A stretch of DNA of 46,133 bases, taken from NCBI GenBank assembly GCA_964343305.1, contig CAYFJO010000035.1, forward strand, positions 1 to 46,133, written 5' to 3'. The first letter of the stretch is position 1, and each line of letters opens with the position of its first letter. The stretch is from CAYFJO01 sp964343305. Lineage in GTDB: Bacteria; Planctomycetota; Planctomycetia; Pirellulales; Pirellulaceae. The notes beneath the pieces were generated by a model, which worked only from the letters and a program-made list of their open reading frames with translations, searched no databases and was not told the origin of the DNA. Position numbers and translations under genes: made by a program. Shown here piece after piece: positions 24,051 through 32,994 of the stretch.

Positions 24051-25634
24051 TCACTCGGTAAACCTGCGAATGACGTTGGATGTGATTCTCGAAACGTTTT
24101 CGTCGACCAGCACGGATGTGGGCCAGTTGATGGAGCCGACGGAAAACGCGGCAGCACCTTGGCCGGGTTCGTGGATCACCATTTGAGCACCGCCCTCGTC
24201 TGGGTTTTTGCCTTTGGCCAGCAGCTTTGTGTTAGCCGGCGAACTTGGTGTGATCTTGTCGGTCTCGTGACCGGATGCTCCGCCGGGGATGCGTTCGTGT
24301 TGCGAGGCGTGGCCGAACTCTTGGCCGTTTCTGAGTGCCGTGCCTTCGAAGACCCAGTGCGACTCGTCGATCACTTCGTACGGCGCGGCGGTCATGATTC
24401 CGGTAGCCGTGTAGGACACGCCAAGCAAATTCGACTCGTCTTCGTGACGGAGATAGAAGCGGCTTTCATAAGGACTTTCATTGCGAAGTTTCCGCACATC
24501 TTCGTTGCGATAGATGCACGTTTGCTCGTCCAGGAATTCGACGTCGCAGTTTATGCCGTTGCCGCCCAAATACATCAAACGCCCGCCGCGCTCGAAGACC
24601 CATTTCTTCAGATCGAAATACATTTTGCTCGACCAGTACTCCGGGTGAGTCGTGATGATCAACACCTTGTATTCGTCCAGCGGCAGTTGGTCGAAATGGA
24701 ACTGGGTCTCGGCGTACAGATCGTAGTCAAATCCTTCTCGCTCAAGCCAACCGAAGAAACGCCACTCGGCCGGCGCGATGTGGCACGCGGCGCGGCCTTC
24801 GACGGGATTCATGATTTCTTCGCCTTCGGGAATGTGGCAGATCGGTTCGGGGCGATCGAAGGATAGTGGGGCGTAGTCCTCGACGCCGTAGTTGATGTGT
24901 TCGGGATCGGTGTAGCGGTGCAATTCCAGACGCGCGTTCACAGTTGGCGTCGGCGGCAGTTGATCGGGATGGATGTAATTGCTGCGTCCGCCGAAATTGT
25001 TGTAGGCATTCCACGTGATGTTTGCCGCCAACACCGCGATCTTCGCTCGTGGCGTCTTCGGCGCGACGATCCACGGAAACGAAAAGAATCTCCCCAGTTC
25101 ATCCTTGGCGTGAAAGTAGTACAGGCCGCTACGTTCCGGTGCTTCAACGTACTGCTTGTGATGAGGGCAGGTGTAGCCGAATTTGTTCCACTGGACGCCG
25201 GTTTGCGAATAGTCGCCGTCGGGGGTGATCTGGACCGTGGCACGCGGGCCGTGTTCGTCGAACCAACCGATTTTTTTGACCCGCTCTTTTTTAAAACTGT
25301 AACGCCACAACGACAGCTTGTAGGGCGAATCGGAGTGAACGCGAAACTCCGACTTCTCGCCGCAACGAACCCACTTGGGCCAGGCGTAGCCAAGCAGCGT
25401 GTCTTTGAGCAAGCGGAAGTGGTGTGGATGTCCGTCACGAACTCGGAGTTCGAATCGCTTCGAACCGTAACCGGCCTTGGCGATCGTGACCAGGTATTTG
25501 CCGTGTTGGATGTCGGCGTGAACCGCACCCGACGCCCGCGATCGCACTTCGAAGTTGCCGTCTGGCGATTCAAATTCCAACTGAACGTCCGGCAAAGCCA
25601 CGTATCGTTCGTCGCTGACATAACCAACTAGCAT
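24051..25634 (-). CDS. N,N-dimethylformamidase large (beta) subunit-like protein
   Basis: A 527-residue protein without a signal peptide. Residues about 1-75 form a carboxypeptidase-regulatory-like beta-sandwich (VALPDVQLEFESPDGNFEVR...GKYLVTIAKAGYGSKRFEL). The rest matches the C-terminal large-subunit domain of dimethylformamidase: IAVLAANITWNAYNNFGGRS, VLIITTHPEYWSSKMY, RGGRLMYLGGNGINC and a final FSVGSINWPTSV. That enzyme hydrolyses dimethylformamide with a mononuclear iron, but planctomycete relatives are only inferred homologues. No small-subunit gene is adjacent. It is divergent from the DUF3604 gene, sharing about 200 bases of upstream sequence. Confidence 0.8.
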   Translation of the reverse strand: MLVGYVSDERYVALPDVQLEFESPDGNFEVRSRASGAVHADIQHGKYLVTIAKAGYGSKRFELRVRDGHPHHFRLLKDTLLGYAWPKWVRCGEKSEFRVHSDSPYKLSLWRYSFKKERVKKIGWFDEHGPRATVQITPDGDYSQTGVQWNKFGYTCPHHKQYVEAPERSGLYYFHAKDELGRFFSFPWIVAPKTPRAKIAVLAANITWNAYNNFGGRSNYIHPDQLPPTPTVNARLELHRYTDPEHINYGVEDYAPLSFDRPEPICHIPEGEEIMNPVEGRAACHIAPAEWRFFGWLEREGFDYDLYAETQFHFDQLPLDEYKVLIITTHPEYWSSKMYFDLKKWVFERGGRLMYLGGNGINCDVEFLDEQTCIYRNEDVRKLRNESPYESRFYLRHEDESNLLGVSYTATGIMTAAPYEVIDESHWVFEGTALRNGQEFGHASQHERIPGGASGHETDKITPSSPANTKLLAKGKNPDEGGAQMVIHEPGQGAAAFSVGSINWPTSVLVDENVSRITSNVIRRFTE

Positions 25635-25835
25635 TTTCGTTCTCGCTGATGTTGTTGAATTGTGTTGTTGCTAGAATCATGGGTCTGCAAATCGAAATCA
25701 AGTAGGCTGGAACAATCGTCCGTACTACTATTCGTGGATTTATTGTTTTCCCGCGCGCATTTAAATTCGAAATTCGGATTTCGAATTTGGTTGCGGCTCG
25801 CCGTTAAACGAAGAGATGAAAGATCAAACGTCGCT

Positions 25836-27965
25836 ATGAACGAATTGGACAAACGACTGGGCCACGTCACGCTCGATCCTTCGGGGGCTGTTGTGGCCGG
25901 GTCGATGGGCCAGTGGACGTTGACATACACGGTCGGCAGCTATGGCGTCGACGAAGGCGGCACGATCAAGCTGTCGCAACGATTCGCCAATGACTGGCAA
26001 ATTCCGCAATTTGATCGGCCTACAGAACCTGGTTATACGACGGTCATCACCGATGGCGAAGCCAAACTCGCGCCGCGTTACGACGCCAAGGCACACGAGC
26101 GGCCGTGGATGAAGTGCCTGGTGATAGATGTCTACGACGGCAGTCTCGCGCCGGGCGATACGGTGACGATCACGCTGGGCGATCAAAGTCAAGGTTCACC
26201 GGGGATTCGAGCCCAGTCGTTTCAGGAGTCCGCTCACGAATTTCAATTGCTCGTCGATCCGACGAATGCATGCGTTGCGCGGCGAGTTCCTTCGTCGCCG
26301 ATATTTCCGGTGGTCGCCGATGAGCCGATTGAAGTGATCGTCATCGTGCCGACGCGATCGGTCGTGGGTCAACCCGCGAAGATCTTTGTAAAGGGCCAGG
26401 ATTGTTGGGGAAATCCAACGCCGGCGCCGAAAGACATGGTGCTTCAGTGGCAAGGCGAGTCGCGGGCGACGATTGATGGGTTCGAACTCAAGTGCCTGGA
26501 AAGCGGGCGAGGCCATGTTGTTGCCCGTTGGGACGGAAGGCAGTACGCGAGCAATCCAATCACCGCAACCGATCATGAACAGCCACTGAAAAGATATTGG
26601 GGCGATCTTCACGCGCAGAGCGACGCAACGGTTGGCACAGGAACCGAGGTCGAATACTTTGCCTTTGGGCGCGACCAGGCGGCGCTCGATTTCACATCGC
26701 ATCAAGGCAACGATTTTCAGATGACCGACGAAGATTGGCGTCGACTGAACGAAGTTGTGCGTGAGGTCCACGAAGACGGGCGCTTCGTCGTTTTTCCGGG
26801 ATACGAGTGGTCGGCCAATACTCCGGCGGGTGGCGATCGCAACGTGTTCTATCTGGAAGAAGGCATGCCGATCTATCGATCGAGTCACTGGCAAATTGCC
26901 GAGACGCCGGAAGACGAATTCACGCCGGCCCATCCCGCCGATCAGTTTTTTCGCCGCATGCGTGAAAGTGTCGATACGAGCAAAGTGCTTTTGGCGTCTC
27001 ACGTTGGTGGCCGATATGCCGACATTCGACGCTATTTCGACGAGGACCTCGGACCGCTGGTCGAAGTAGTTTCGTGTTGGGGTGTGTTTGAATGGATGCT
27101 GTGGGACGCGTTCGAAATGGGATACAAAGTCGGCGTCATGTGCAACAGCGACGGGCACAAAGGCCGCCCCGGCGCGGAAGGCCCCGGTGCGGGCGAGTTT
27201 GGCATCGCGAGTGGATTGACGTGCGTGCTGGCCGAGTCCCTGACGCGCGAGGCAGTTTTCGCAGCGCTGAAGAATCGGAGATGTTATGGCACGACCGGCC
27301 CGCGCATCGATCTATCGTTTCAAGTCAACGGGCACGAAATGGGGTCGTGCATCGAAGACAGCGATCGCTGCCAAGTCGTTGCGTCCGTACGAGGAACCGC
27401 GCCGCTTGATTCGCTACTGTTGTATCGCGGCAAGGAGGTCATTCAAACGATTCGGCCAGCCGAATTTGATTGCTGCGATGATTCACGACGCATTCGCATC
27501 CTGTGGGGCGGAGCACGCATTCGCGGACGAGGGCGACGCGCGACGTGGGATGGCACGATTGAAGTCGACGGCGCTCGGATCGAAAATGCCGAACCAGTCT
27601 CGTTCGATTCGCCGGCCGACGGGATTGACGACGTGACACAGTCGATCGTCAAGTTTCGTTCACGAACCACGGGCGACCTCGACGGAATCGACCTCTGGCT
27701 CGATCAAGCAACCAATGGTTCGATCAAATTCCAATCCAAACTGGGTGAGTTGAGAGTTGACCTAGCCAGCCTGGACGCTCAAGGAGTGCGTGCGGATTTT
27801 GGCGGGCTTGATTTGCATGTTGCTGCCAGGCGATATCCGGAATCGATCAAGACTCGCGAGTTAACGATGAAATGTGACGTGGACAGCGACGGTACACCGT
27901 TGTTCGTCAAAGCGATCCAGGTCGACGGTCATCTGGCGTGGTCGAGCCCGGTGTACGTAGGTTAA
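25836..27965 (+). CDS. DUF3604 domain protein (PHP-like)
   Basis: About 709 residues from the ATG at 25836. An upstream extension of the frame has non-coding character (runs of Ser, Leu and Arg). The N-terminal 240 residues are beta-rich (GQWTLTYTVGSYGVDEGGTI). The DUF3604 region begins KRYWGDLHAQSDA with the PHP-like metal motif GDLHxQSD and continues DFTSHQGNDFQ, FVVFPGYEWSA (Glu), VLLASHVGG (His), and VGVMCNSDGHKGRPG (SDGH). These His, Asp and Glu positions resemble polymerase-and-histidinol-phosphatase hydrolases. The substrate is unknown. Pairing with the dimethylformamidase-like gene across a shared promoter region suggests a common condition of expression, which is inference. Confidence 0.82.
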   Translation: MNELDKRLGHVTLDPSGAVVAGSMGQWTLTYTVGSYGVDEGGTIKLSQRFANDWQIPQFDRPTEPGYTTVITDGEAKLAPRYDAKAHERPWMKCLVIDVYDGSLAPGDTVTITLGDQSQGSPGIRAQSFQESAHEFQLLVDPTNACVARRVPSSPIFPVVADEPIEVIVIVPTRSVVGQPAKIFVKGQDCWGNPTPAPKDMVLQWQGESRATIDGFELKCLESGRGHVVARWDGRQYASNPITATDHEQPLKRYWGDLHAQSDATVGTGTEVEYFAFGRDQAALDFTSHQGNDFQMTDEDWRRLNEVVREVHEDGRFVVFPGYEWSANTPAGGDRNVFYLEEGMPIYRSSHWQIAETPEDEFTPAHPADQFFRRMRESVDTSKVLLASHVGGRYADIRRYFDEDLGPLVEVVSCWGVFEWMLWDAFEMGYKVGVMCNSDGHKGRPGAEGPGAGEFGIASGLTCVLAESLTREAVFAALKNRRCYGTTGPRIDLSFQVNGHEMGSCIEDSDRCQVVASVRGTAPLDSLLLYRGKEVIQTIRPAEFDCCDDSRRIRILWGGARIRGRGRRATWDGTIEVDGARIENAEPVSFDSPADGIDDVTQSIVKFRSRTTGDLDGIDLWLDQATNGSIKFQSKLGELRVDLASLDAQGVRADFGGLDLHVAARRYPESIKTRELTMKCDVDSDGTPLFVKAIQVDGHLAWSSPVYVG

Positions 27966-28019
27966 ACGGCGCGGCCTTGGCCGCAACCAAAAATGGTTGA
28001 GCGGACATGCTGTTTCTTG

Positions 28020-28091
28020 CAACGCAGAGAAACGAAGAGCGCAGAGATTATCATTCCCAACTTTCTTTGCGCCCTTCGTTCCTCCGCGTTG
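28020..28091. repeat. Imperfect inverted repeat of the 'cgcagag' family, copy 1
   Basis: The 28-base arm at 28020-28047 pairs with 28064-28091 at 24 of 28 positions. The core cgcagag-n-gcgcagaga is shared with the perfect repeat at 30768-30826. It lies in the space between the DUF3604 gene and the sensor kinase. Frames through it (27993 on) are unlikely to be coding. Confidence 0.6.
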
Positions 28092-28235
28092 TCCCAAAAA
28101 TGCGCGCAAAAAAACAAGAAAACCACGCCTAGTAGAACGAGAACGCGGCGACACCTGTTTTGCCCTGGTTTCACGAGCGAGGGCTTCGTAGAATACTACC
28201 ACTGCCCAACTCCTCCTGTTTTTCCAGCTTGTCCG

Positions 28236-30182
28236 ATGTCTTATCGCTCGATCAAAAAATACCTCGGCGAAACCAACATCGAACGCAAGTGCCGCATTCT
28301 GTTTGGCGTCTGTTTGTCTGTGCTGATCTTCGCAGCCTTTCTGTGGGTTGACTGGATCGCGGAAGACGTGGTGAAGCAGACCATCCAAAGCCGAGGCCGC
28401 AGTCTCGTCGACACGTCGCTGCTCGCTGCCCACTTTCAGTTCATGCCCGAGTCGCGGTCCGAGAATCCAGACGGATGGAAACAACTCCATGAACAATTCC
28501 GCAAGGATCTAACCGCGGATTCTTTTCCCTTCGAGACCCTCGCCCTGGTTCCCGAAGATTATCAGCCCGTGGGAACAACGACTGACAATCCAGGTGACGC
28601 TCTCGAGGAGCAAACATCGAAGCAAGATACGGTGAGTCTTTTGCCGTGGATCGAGGCCCAGAGGCCCAACACACGCGAGCGAGCGGCCTTGCAAGAACTT
28701 GAGGCCGCGTTGAAGGAAGTGGAAATGACATCGACGGTTGAAGAGAACGCCGCGGGCTCGGACGATACTACGATTGAACGGGCAAGTGTCCTTAATAAGA
28801 AGGTGAATCCGATTTTTGCGGAACAGCACGTGAACGAGAACGGCAAAAATGACTACCACTATTACGAGCCCATCTATTGGCAGGACAGTTGCAAATCGTG
28901 TCACAAGACGCTCGTCGATGCGGGTGCCTTTCCCGCTGCCGATCAGGAAGCGTTGCCATTGCACGCGATCAAAGTCACCATTCCTTATGAACAGACCCAG
29001 CACGCATTGAACAAGACGCGTGCCATTCTCACCGCGATGGCTGTGGTCACGGTTTTCATCGCGATGGTTGGCTTGTACATCATCGTGCGTTACGTGATTG
29101 TCAAGCCGCTGAAGCACTTACGTGACGTCAGCGACGAGATCAGCCAGGGCAACACCGAATTTCGGGCCGATTTGAACACCGGTGACGAATTTCAAGAATT
29201 GGCGGACTCGTTCAACCGCATGCTGCATCACCTGGTGGACGCCCATGCCGAGTTGCGCGATGTCAACTCAGCGCTGGATGCCAAAGTGGACCAACTCGCG
29301 CAGCTCAACATGCGGCTGCACGAGATGAATCAAATCAAAAGCGAGTTCCTGGCCAACATGAGCCACGAATTGCGCACGCCGCTGAACAGCATCATCGGTT
29401 TTTCCGAAGTGCTGCAAAGCATCAAAACGCTTGACGATCGGCAAAAACGGTACGCCGAGAACATTCAGAAGTCAGGCCGCGTGCTGTTGGAAATGATCAA
29501 CGACATCCTGGATCTCGCCAAGATGGAAGCGGGCCGAATGGAATTGCGTCCGTTGGAATTCAACGTCTCATCGGTGATTCACGCCCATTGCGACATGGTC
29601 CGCGCTTTGTCTGAAGAGAAGAATATCGATGTCAATGTCGACGTGGACAAAAACCTGCCGGCGATCTATCAAGATCAAACCAAGGTCCAACAGATTTTGA
29701 CCAACTTGTTGTCGAATGCAATCAAGTTCACACCCGAAGGCGGCCGAATCGACGTCGCGGCCCGCAAGACTACCCGGGACCAGTTCGAGTTGGTCGTGGC
29801 GGATACAGGCGTGGGCATTGCCCAGGACGACTTGGAAGTCATTTTCGAAAAGTTTCGTCAAGGCAAGTCGGCCACGGGCGAGGATACTTTGACACGCGAG
29901 TATTCGGGCACTGGTTTGGGACTGTCGATCGTCCGCGAGTTGTGCAAACTGATGGGCGGCAGTGTTTCCGTCGAAAGCGAACTTGGTAAAGGCAGCACGT
30001 TCAAGATGCTGTTGCCGTGGATCTGTGACGAGCGAAATATCCACCACACGGAAGTGGAGTTGAAATTGGACGCGCTGACGGCGCCCAAGCGACTCGATTT
30101 TCGCCGCGCGCAGGAGGAAGCCGAAACGCCTCTCGCCCCGACATCCACCACGACGGTCGTTGACGAACGGGCCGAAGTTTGA
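28236..30182 (+). CDS. Sensor histidine kinase with periplasmic c-type heme motif (CKSCH)
   Basis: About 648 residues from the ATG at 28236 (MSYRSIKKYL). A GTG-started extension upstream overlaps a repeat and is rejected. The order of domains is a membrane helix at 24-40, a periplasmic domain to about 258 containing C219-K-S-C-H223 (a covalent heme c attachment motif), a second helix at 265-287, and a HAMP domain ending near 345. A coiled coil follows, then the phosphoacceptor H377 in NMSHELRTP, the N-box near 485-499, G1 DTGVGI and G2 GTGLGL. The 48-residue tail is polar. The periplasmic part resembles Tll0287/DUF3365-type heme domains. The kinase probably senses redox state or a gas. No response regulator is adjacent. 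Confidence 0.88.
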   Translation: MSYRSIKKYLGETNIERKCRILFGVCLSVLIFAAFLWVDWIAEDVVKQTIQSRGRSLVDTSLLAAHFQFMPESRSENPDGWKQLHEQFRKDLTADSFPFETLALVPEDYQPVGTTTDNPGDALEEQTSKQDTVSLLPWIEAQRPNTRERAALQELEAALKEVEMTSTVEENAAGSDDTTIERASVLNKKVNPIFAEQHVNENGKNDYHYYEPIYWQDSCKSCHKTLVDAGAFPAADQEALPLHAIKVTIPYEQTQHALNKTRAILTAMAVVTVFIAMVGLYIIVRYVIVKPLKHLRDVSDEISQGNTEFRADLNTGDEFQELADSFNRMLHHLVDAHAELRDVNSALDAKVDQLAQLNMRLHEMNQIKSEFLANMSHELRTPLNSIIGFSEVLQSIKTLDDRQKRYAENIQKSGRVLLEMINDILDLAKMEAGRMELRPLEFNVSSVIHAHCDMVRALSEEKNIDVNVDVDKNLPAIYQDQTKVQQILTNLLSNAIKFTPEGGRIDVAARKTTRDQFELVVADTGVGIAQDDLEVIFEKFRQGKSATGEDTLTREYSGTGLGLSIVRELCKLMGGSVSVESELGKGSTFKMLLPWICDERNIHHTEVELKLDALTAPKRLDFRRAQEEAETPLAPTSTTTVVDERAEV

Positions 30183-30196
30183 CATTGTCAACCTCT

Positions 30197-30260
30197 CATC
30201 ACACGACGAAACCATCACACGACGAAACCATCACACGACGAAACCATCACGCGACGAAAC
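30197..30260. repeat. Four tandem 16-bp repeats abutting the rnhA start codon
   Basis: catcacacgacgaaac occurs four times in a row (the last copy with one g for a), and a partial fifth unit supplies the cat of the rnhA start region. The unit is not a multiple of three, so it is not a peptide repeat. It occupies the place where a ribosome site would be expected. Confidence 0.85.
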
Positions 30261-30261
30261 C

Positions 30262-30750
30262 ATGAGCGATCCTTCCCCGACAAATCCTTCGGTTGTCCAC
30301 TTGTTTACCGACGGCGGATGCAGCGGCAATCCCGGCCCCGGTGGTTGGTGCTTTATTCTGCGCCATTTGAAGACGGGCACCGAAAGAGAGCAGTCCGGCG
30401 CCGAGCCACATACGACGAACAATCAGATGGAGTTACGGGCCGTTGTCGAGGGCTTAAGCGCACTAAAGCGATCCTGCATGGTCGAGTTGTTTACCGACAG
30501 CGTCTATGTCGGCAAAGGCCTTAGTGAATGGATGCCCAAATGGAAAGCGAACGGCTGGAAACGCAAGGAAGGCGGGCGTCTGAAACCGGTCAAGAACGAG
30601 GAATTGTGGCGTATACTCGACGAGTTGGTGAGCCGGCACACGGTGAAATACACGCGAGTCGCCGGACACAGCGGCCATCCCGAAAACGATCGCTGCGACG
30701 AACTCGCAGTGGCGGCTTACCAGGACCTCGTGGCCAAACGCCGCTCGTAA
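30262..30750 (+). CDS. rnhA: Ribonuclease HI
   Basis: A 162-residue cytoplasmic enzyme that cuts RNA in RNA-DNA hybrids. The catalytic carboxylates are visible: D17 in FTDGGCSGNPG, E57 in NNQMELRAVVEG, D79 in LFTDSVYV, and the last Asp in GHSGHPENDRCDELA. The length is typical of the family. The start at 30262 (MSDPSPTNPS) follows a four-fold tandem repeat with no Shine-Dalgarno site, so initiation may rely on translation from the kinase gene upstream (80 bases away) or be leaderless-like. recG follows, with an inverted repeat between them. The products of both genes resolve R-loops and replication intermediates. Confidence 0.94.
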   Translation: MSDPSPTNPSVVHLFTDGGCSGNPGPGGWCFILRHLKTGTEREQSGAEPHTTNNQMELRAVVEGLSALKRSCMVELFTDSVYVGKGLSEWMPKWKANGWKRKEGGRLKPVKNEELWRILDELVSRHTVKYTRVAGHSGHPENDRCDELAVAAYQDLVAKRRS

Positions 30751-30767
30751 TTTGTCGTCAACGATAT

Positions 30768-30826
30768 GGAAACGCAGAGGCGCAGAGAACGCGGAGTAAC
30801 TCTCCTCTCTGCGCCTCTGCGTTTCC
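30768..30826. repeat. Perfect 21-bp inverted repeat of the 'cgcagag' family, copy 2
   Basis: ggaaacgcagaggcgcagaga (30768-30788) is exactly complementary to 30806-30826, with a 17-base loop. It sits between rnhA and recG. It has no T-run, so it is a repeat first and a possible terminator second. It shares its core with the repeat at 28020-28091. Confidence 0.75.
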
Positions 30827-30870
30827 CCAGCACTATACTCAACCCGTCCACGTCGTCGTAGAATGACGGC

Positions 30871-32970
30871 ATGGCCGGCACGTCATCCTCCGAAAAAACG
30901 CCCGCGGATCTTCTCACCACGCCCATCCAGTTTCTCAAAGGAGTCGGGCCGGATCGCGCGAAGTTGATCGAACGCTTGGGACTGAAGACCGGCCGCGACG
31001 TGGTGTTCTTTTTCCCTCGCGACTATCAGGACATGAGCGAATTGCGGGCCATCCACGAATTGGAAGAAGATTGCCCGCTGAGCGTTTGTGGAACGGTGGA
31101 GGAAGTCGATCTGCGCAACACGGGCATCGGCCGATCCATGCTCGGCGTGCTCGTCAAAAACGAACACGAGTATCTCCGTGCCGTGTGGTTTAACCAAGCT
31201 TTTATGCGCGACAAGTTTCGACAAGGCCAACGCGTGCTGCTTTCGGGAACGGCGCAATTTCGCGGCGGACGCTGGGAAATGGTTCACCCACGCGTCGAGT
31301 ATCTCAACGAAAAAGAACAACCGCCGGCCGGCCGGATCATGCCCGTTTATCCACTGACCGAGGGATTGAAGCAATCCCAAATGCGACGCATCATCCAAGG
31401 CGTGGTCGAGCAATGTGCTGGTGGACTCGACGAAGTCCTTCCAGATGAGTTTCTCGCCGCTCATGATCTTTGGCCGATACATCGCGCCGTTGACCAGATC
31501 CACTCGCCGGACGACGCCCAGTCGCTCCAGCGGGCGCGTCATCGGTTTATTTATCAGGAGCTGCTCGTCTTGCAATTGGCTTTGGCTCTGCGACGGCGGC
31601 AATTGACGACTCTGCGGCGTGCCCCCAGCCTGAACGCATCGGCAAAGATCGACGCTCGGATTTTGCGGCTCTTTCGGTTTGAACTCACCGAAGACCAGCG
31701 CACGACGATTGCGGAAATCGCCGACGACATGGCTCGCGACTATCCGATGAACCGGCTGTTGCAAGGCGACGTGGGCAGTGGCAAGACAGTCGTCGCTATT
31801 TACGCGATGTTGCTGGCCGTCGCACACGGTTACCAGGCCGTGCTAATGGCACCGACGGAAGTGCTTGCTCGACAGCACGCTCGCACTTTGACCACGAGTC
31901 TTTCCGAGAGCCGTGTGAAGGTCGGTTTGTTGACCGGTTCGCTGACCGCGGCGCAGCGCAAACAAACGTTGGCCGACATACAAAGCGGCGAGATCGACGT
32001 GGTCGTCGGCACACACGCGATTGTCCAAGATGCGGTCGAGTTTTCCAAACTAGGCCTCGTCGTCATCGACGAACAACACAAGTTTGGCGTTCGGCATCGC
32101 GCGACGCTAAAGCAATCCGGCCTGGACCCACACTACCTGGTGATGACCGCGACGCCGATCCCGCGGACCGTCTCGATGACGTTGTTCGGCGATCTCGACA
32201 CGTCGACGCTGCGCGAAACGCCGCCAGGCCGCCAACCGGTTCATACCTACGCGGCCAACGAAACGCAGCGCGAAAAGTGGTGGGATTTCTTTCGCAAAAA
32301 ACTGGATGAAGGCCGGCAAGGCTACGTCGTCACGCCGTTGGTCGACGAATCGGAAAGTGTCGAAGCGGCCAGCGCGGAAAGTGCGTTCGAAAACCTGGCC
32401 AACGGCGAACTGGGCGTGTATCGACTCGACCTGATCCACGGACGCATGCGGGCCAGCGAAAAAGACGAAGTGATGGGCAAGTTCTATCGCGGCGAGACAC
32501 AAGTGTTGGTCACCACGTCGGTCGTCGAAGTTGGCATTGATGTGCCGAATGCGACCGTGATGACGATCGAAGACGGCGAGCGATTCGGCCTGGCGTCGCT
32601 GCACCAGCTTCGAGGCCGCATCAGTCGCGGCACACATCCGGGATATCTTTGCGTCTTCGCCGATCCATCGACGGAAGAGTCGACGCAGCGGCTCGACGCA
32701 TTTTGCAACTCGACCGACGGTTTTCAGCTTGCCGAGGTGGATTTCAAGTTGCGTGGTCCTGGCGATCTGTTCGGCACGCGACAACACGGCTTGCCACCGC
32801 TCAGAATCGCCGACCTGAATCGAGACGCGAAAGTCCTGGATGTCGCTAGGCGCGATGCGCAGCGGTTGATCGTGGATGACCCGGACTTGGCGCAACAGGA
32901 ATTCGCGCGACTGCGCCGCATGGTGCTCGTGCGATATGGCCACGCTTTGGAATTAGGTGACGTAGGATAA
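30871..32970 (+). CDS. recG: ATP-dependent DNA helicase RecG
   Basis: A 699-residue helicase that reverses stalled forks and unwinds branched DNA. The N-terminal wedge/OB region (about 15-150) starts FLKGVGPDRAKLIERLG, typical of RecG. Helicase motifs are Walker A GDVGSGKT (299-306), motif Ia PTEVLA, motif II DEQH (400-403), motif III TATPIPRT, then LIHGRMRASEKDEVM, VVEVGIDVPNA and HQLRGRISRG. The C-terminal RecG end GPGDLFGTRQHG is present. Length agrees with the family. An aldolase gene follows 24 bases downstream. Confidence 0.96.
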   Translation: MAGTSSSEKTPADLLTTPIQFLKGVGPDRAKLIERLGLKTGRDVVFFFPRDYQDMSELRAIHELEEDCPLSVCGTVEEVDLRNTGIGRSMLGVLVKNEHEYLRAVWFNQAFMRDKFRQGQRVLLSGTAQFRGGRWEMVHPRVEYLNEKEQPPAGRIMPVYPLTEGLKQSQMRRIIQGVVEQCAGGLDEVLPDEFLAAHDLWPIHRAVDQIHSPDDAQSLQRARHRFIYQELLVLQLALALRRRQLTTLRRAPSLNASAKIDARILRLFRFELTEDQRTTIAEIADDMARDYPMNRLLQGDVGSGKTVVAIYAMLLAVAHGYQAVLMAPTEVLARQHARTLTTSLSESRVKVGLLTGSLTAAQRKQTLADIQSGEIDVVVGTHAIVQDAVEFSKLGLVVIDEQHKFGVRHRATLKQSGLDPHYLVMTATPIPRTVSMTLFGDLDTSTLRETPPGRQPVHTYAANETQREKWWDFFRKKLDEGRQGYVVTPLVDESESVEAASAESAFENLANGELGVYRLDLIHGRMRASEKDEVMGKFYRGETQVLVTTSVVEVGIDVPNATVMTIEDGERFGLASLHQLRGRISRGTHPGYLCVFADPSTEESTQRLDAFCNSTDGFQLAEVDFKLRGPGDLFGTRQHGLPPLRIADLNRDAKVLDVARRDAQRLIVDDPDLAQQEFARLRRMVLVRYGHALELGDVG

Positions 32971-32994
32971 CAAGCAACAAAAAAGGTACGTCCA

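Noticed and set aside
27993..28235. N-terminal extension of the sensor kinase
   Set aside because: It translates through an inverted repeat, is rich in Cys, Arg and Lys with no membrane start, and the ATG at 28236 leads directly into the first helix.
30197..30260. CRISPR-like repeat array
   Set aside because: The 16-base units are directly adjacent without spacers and no cas gene is present, so it is a simple tandem repeat.
30883..31827. A long minus-strand frame
   Set aside because: It is the shadow of recG, which is unmistakable on the plus strand.
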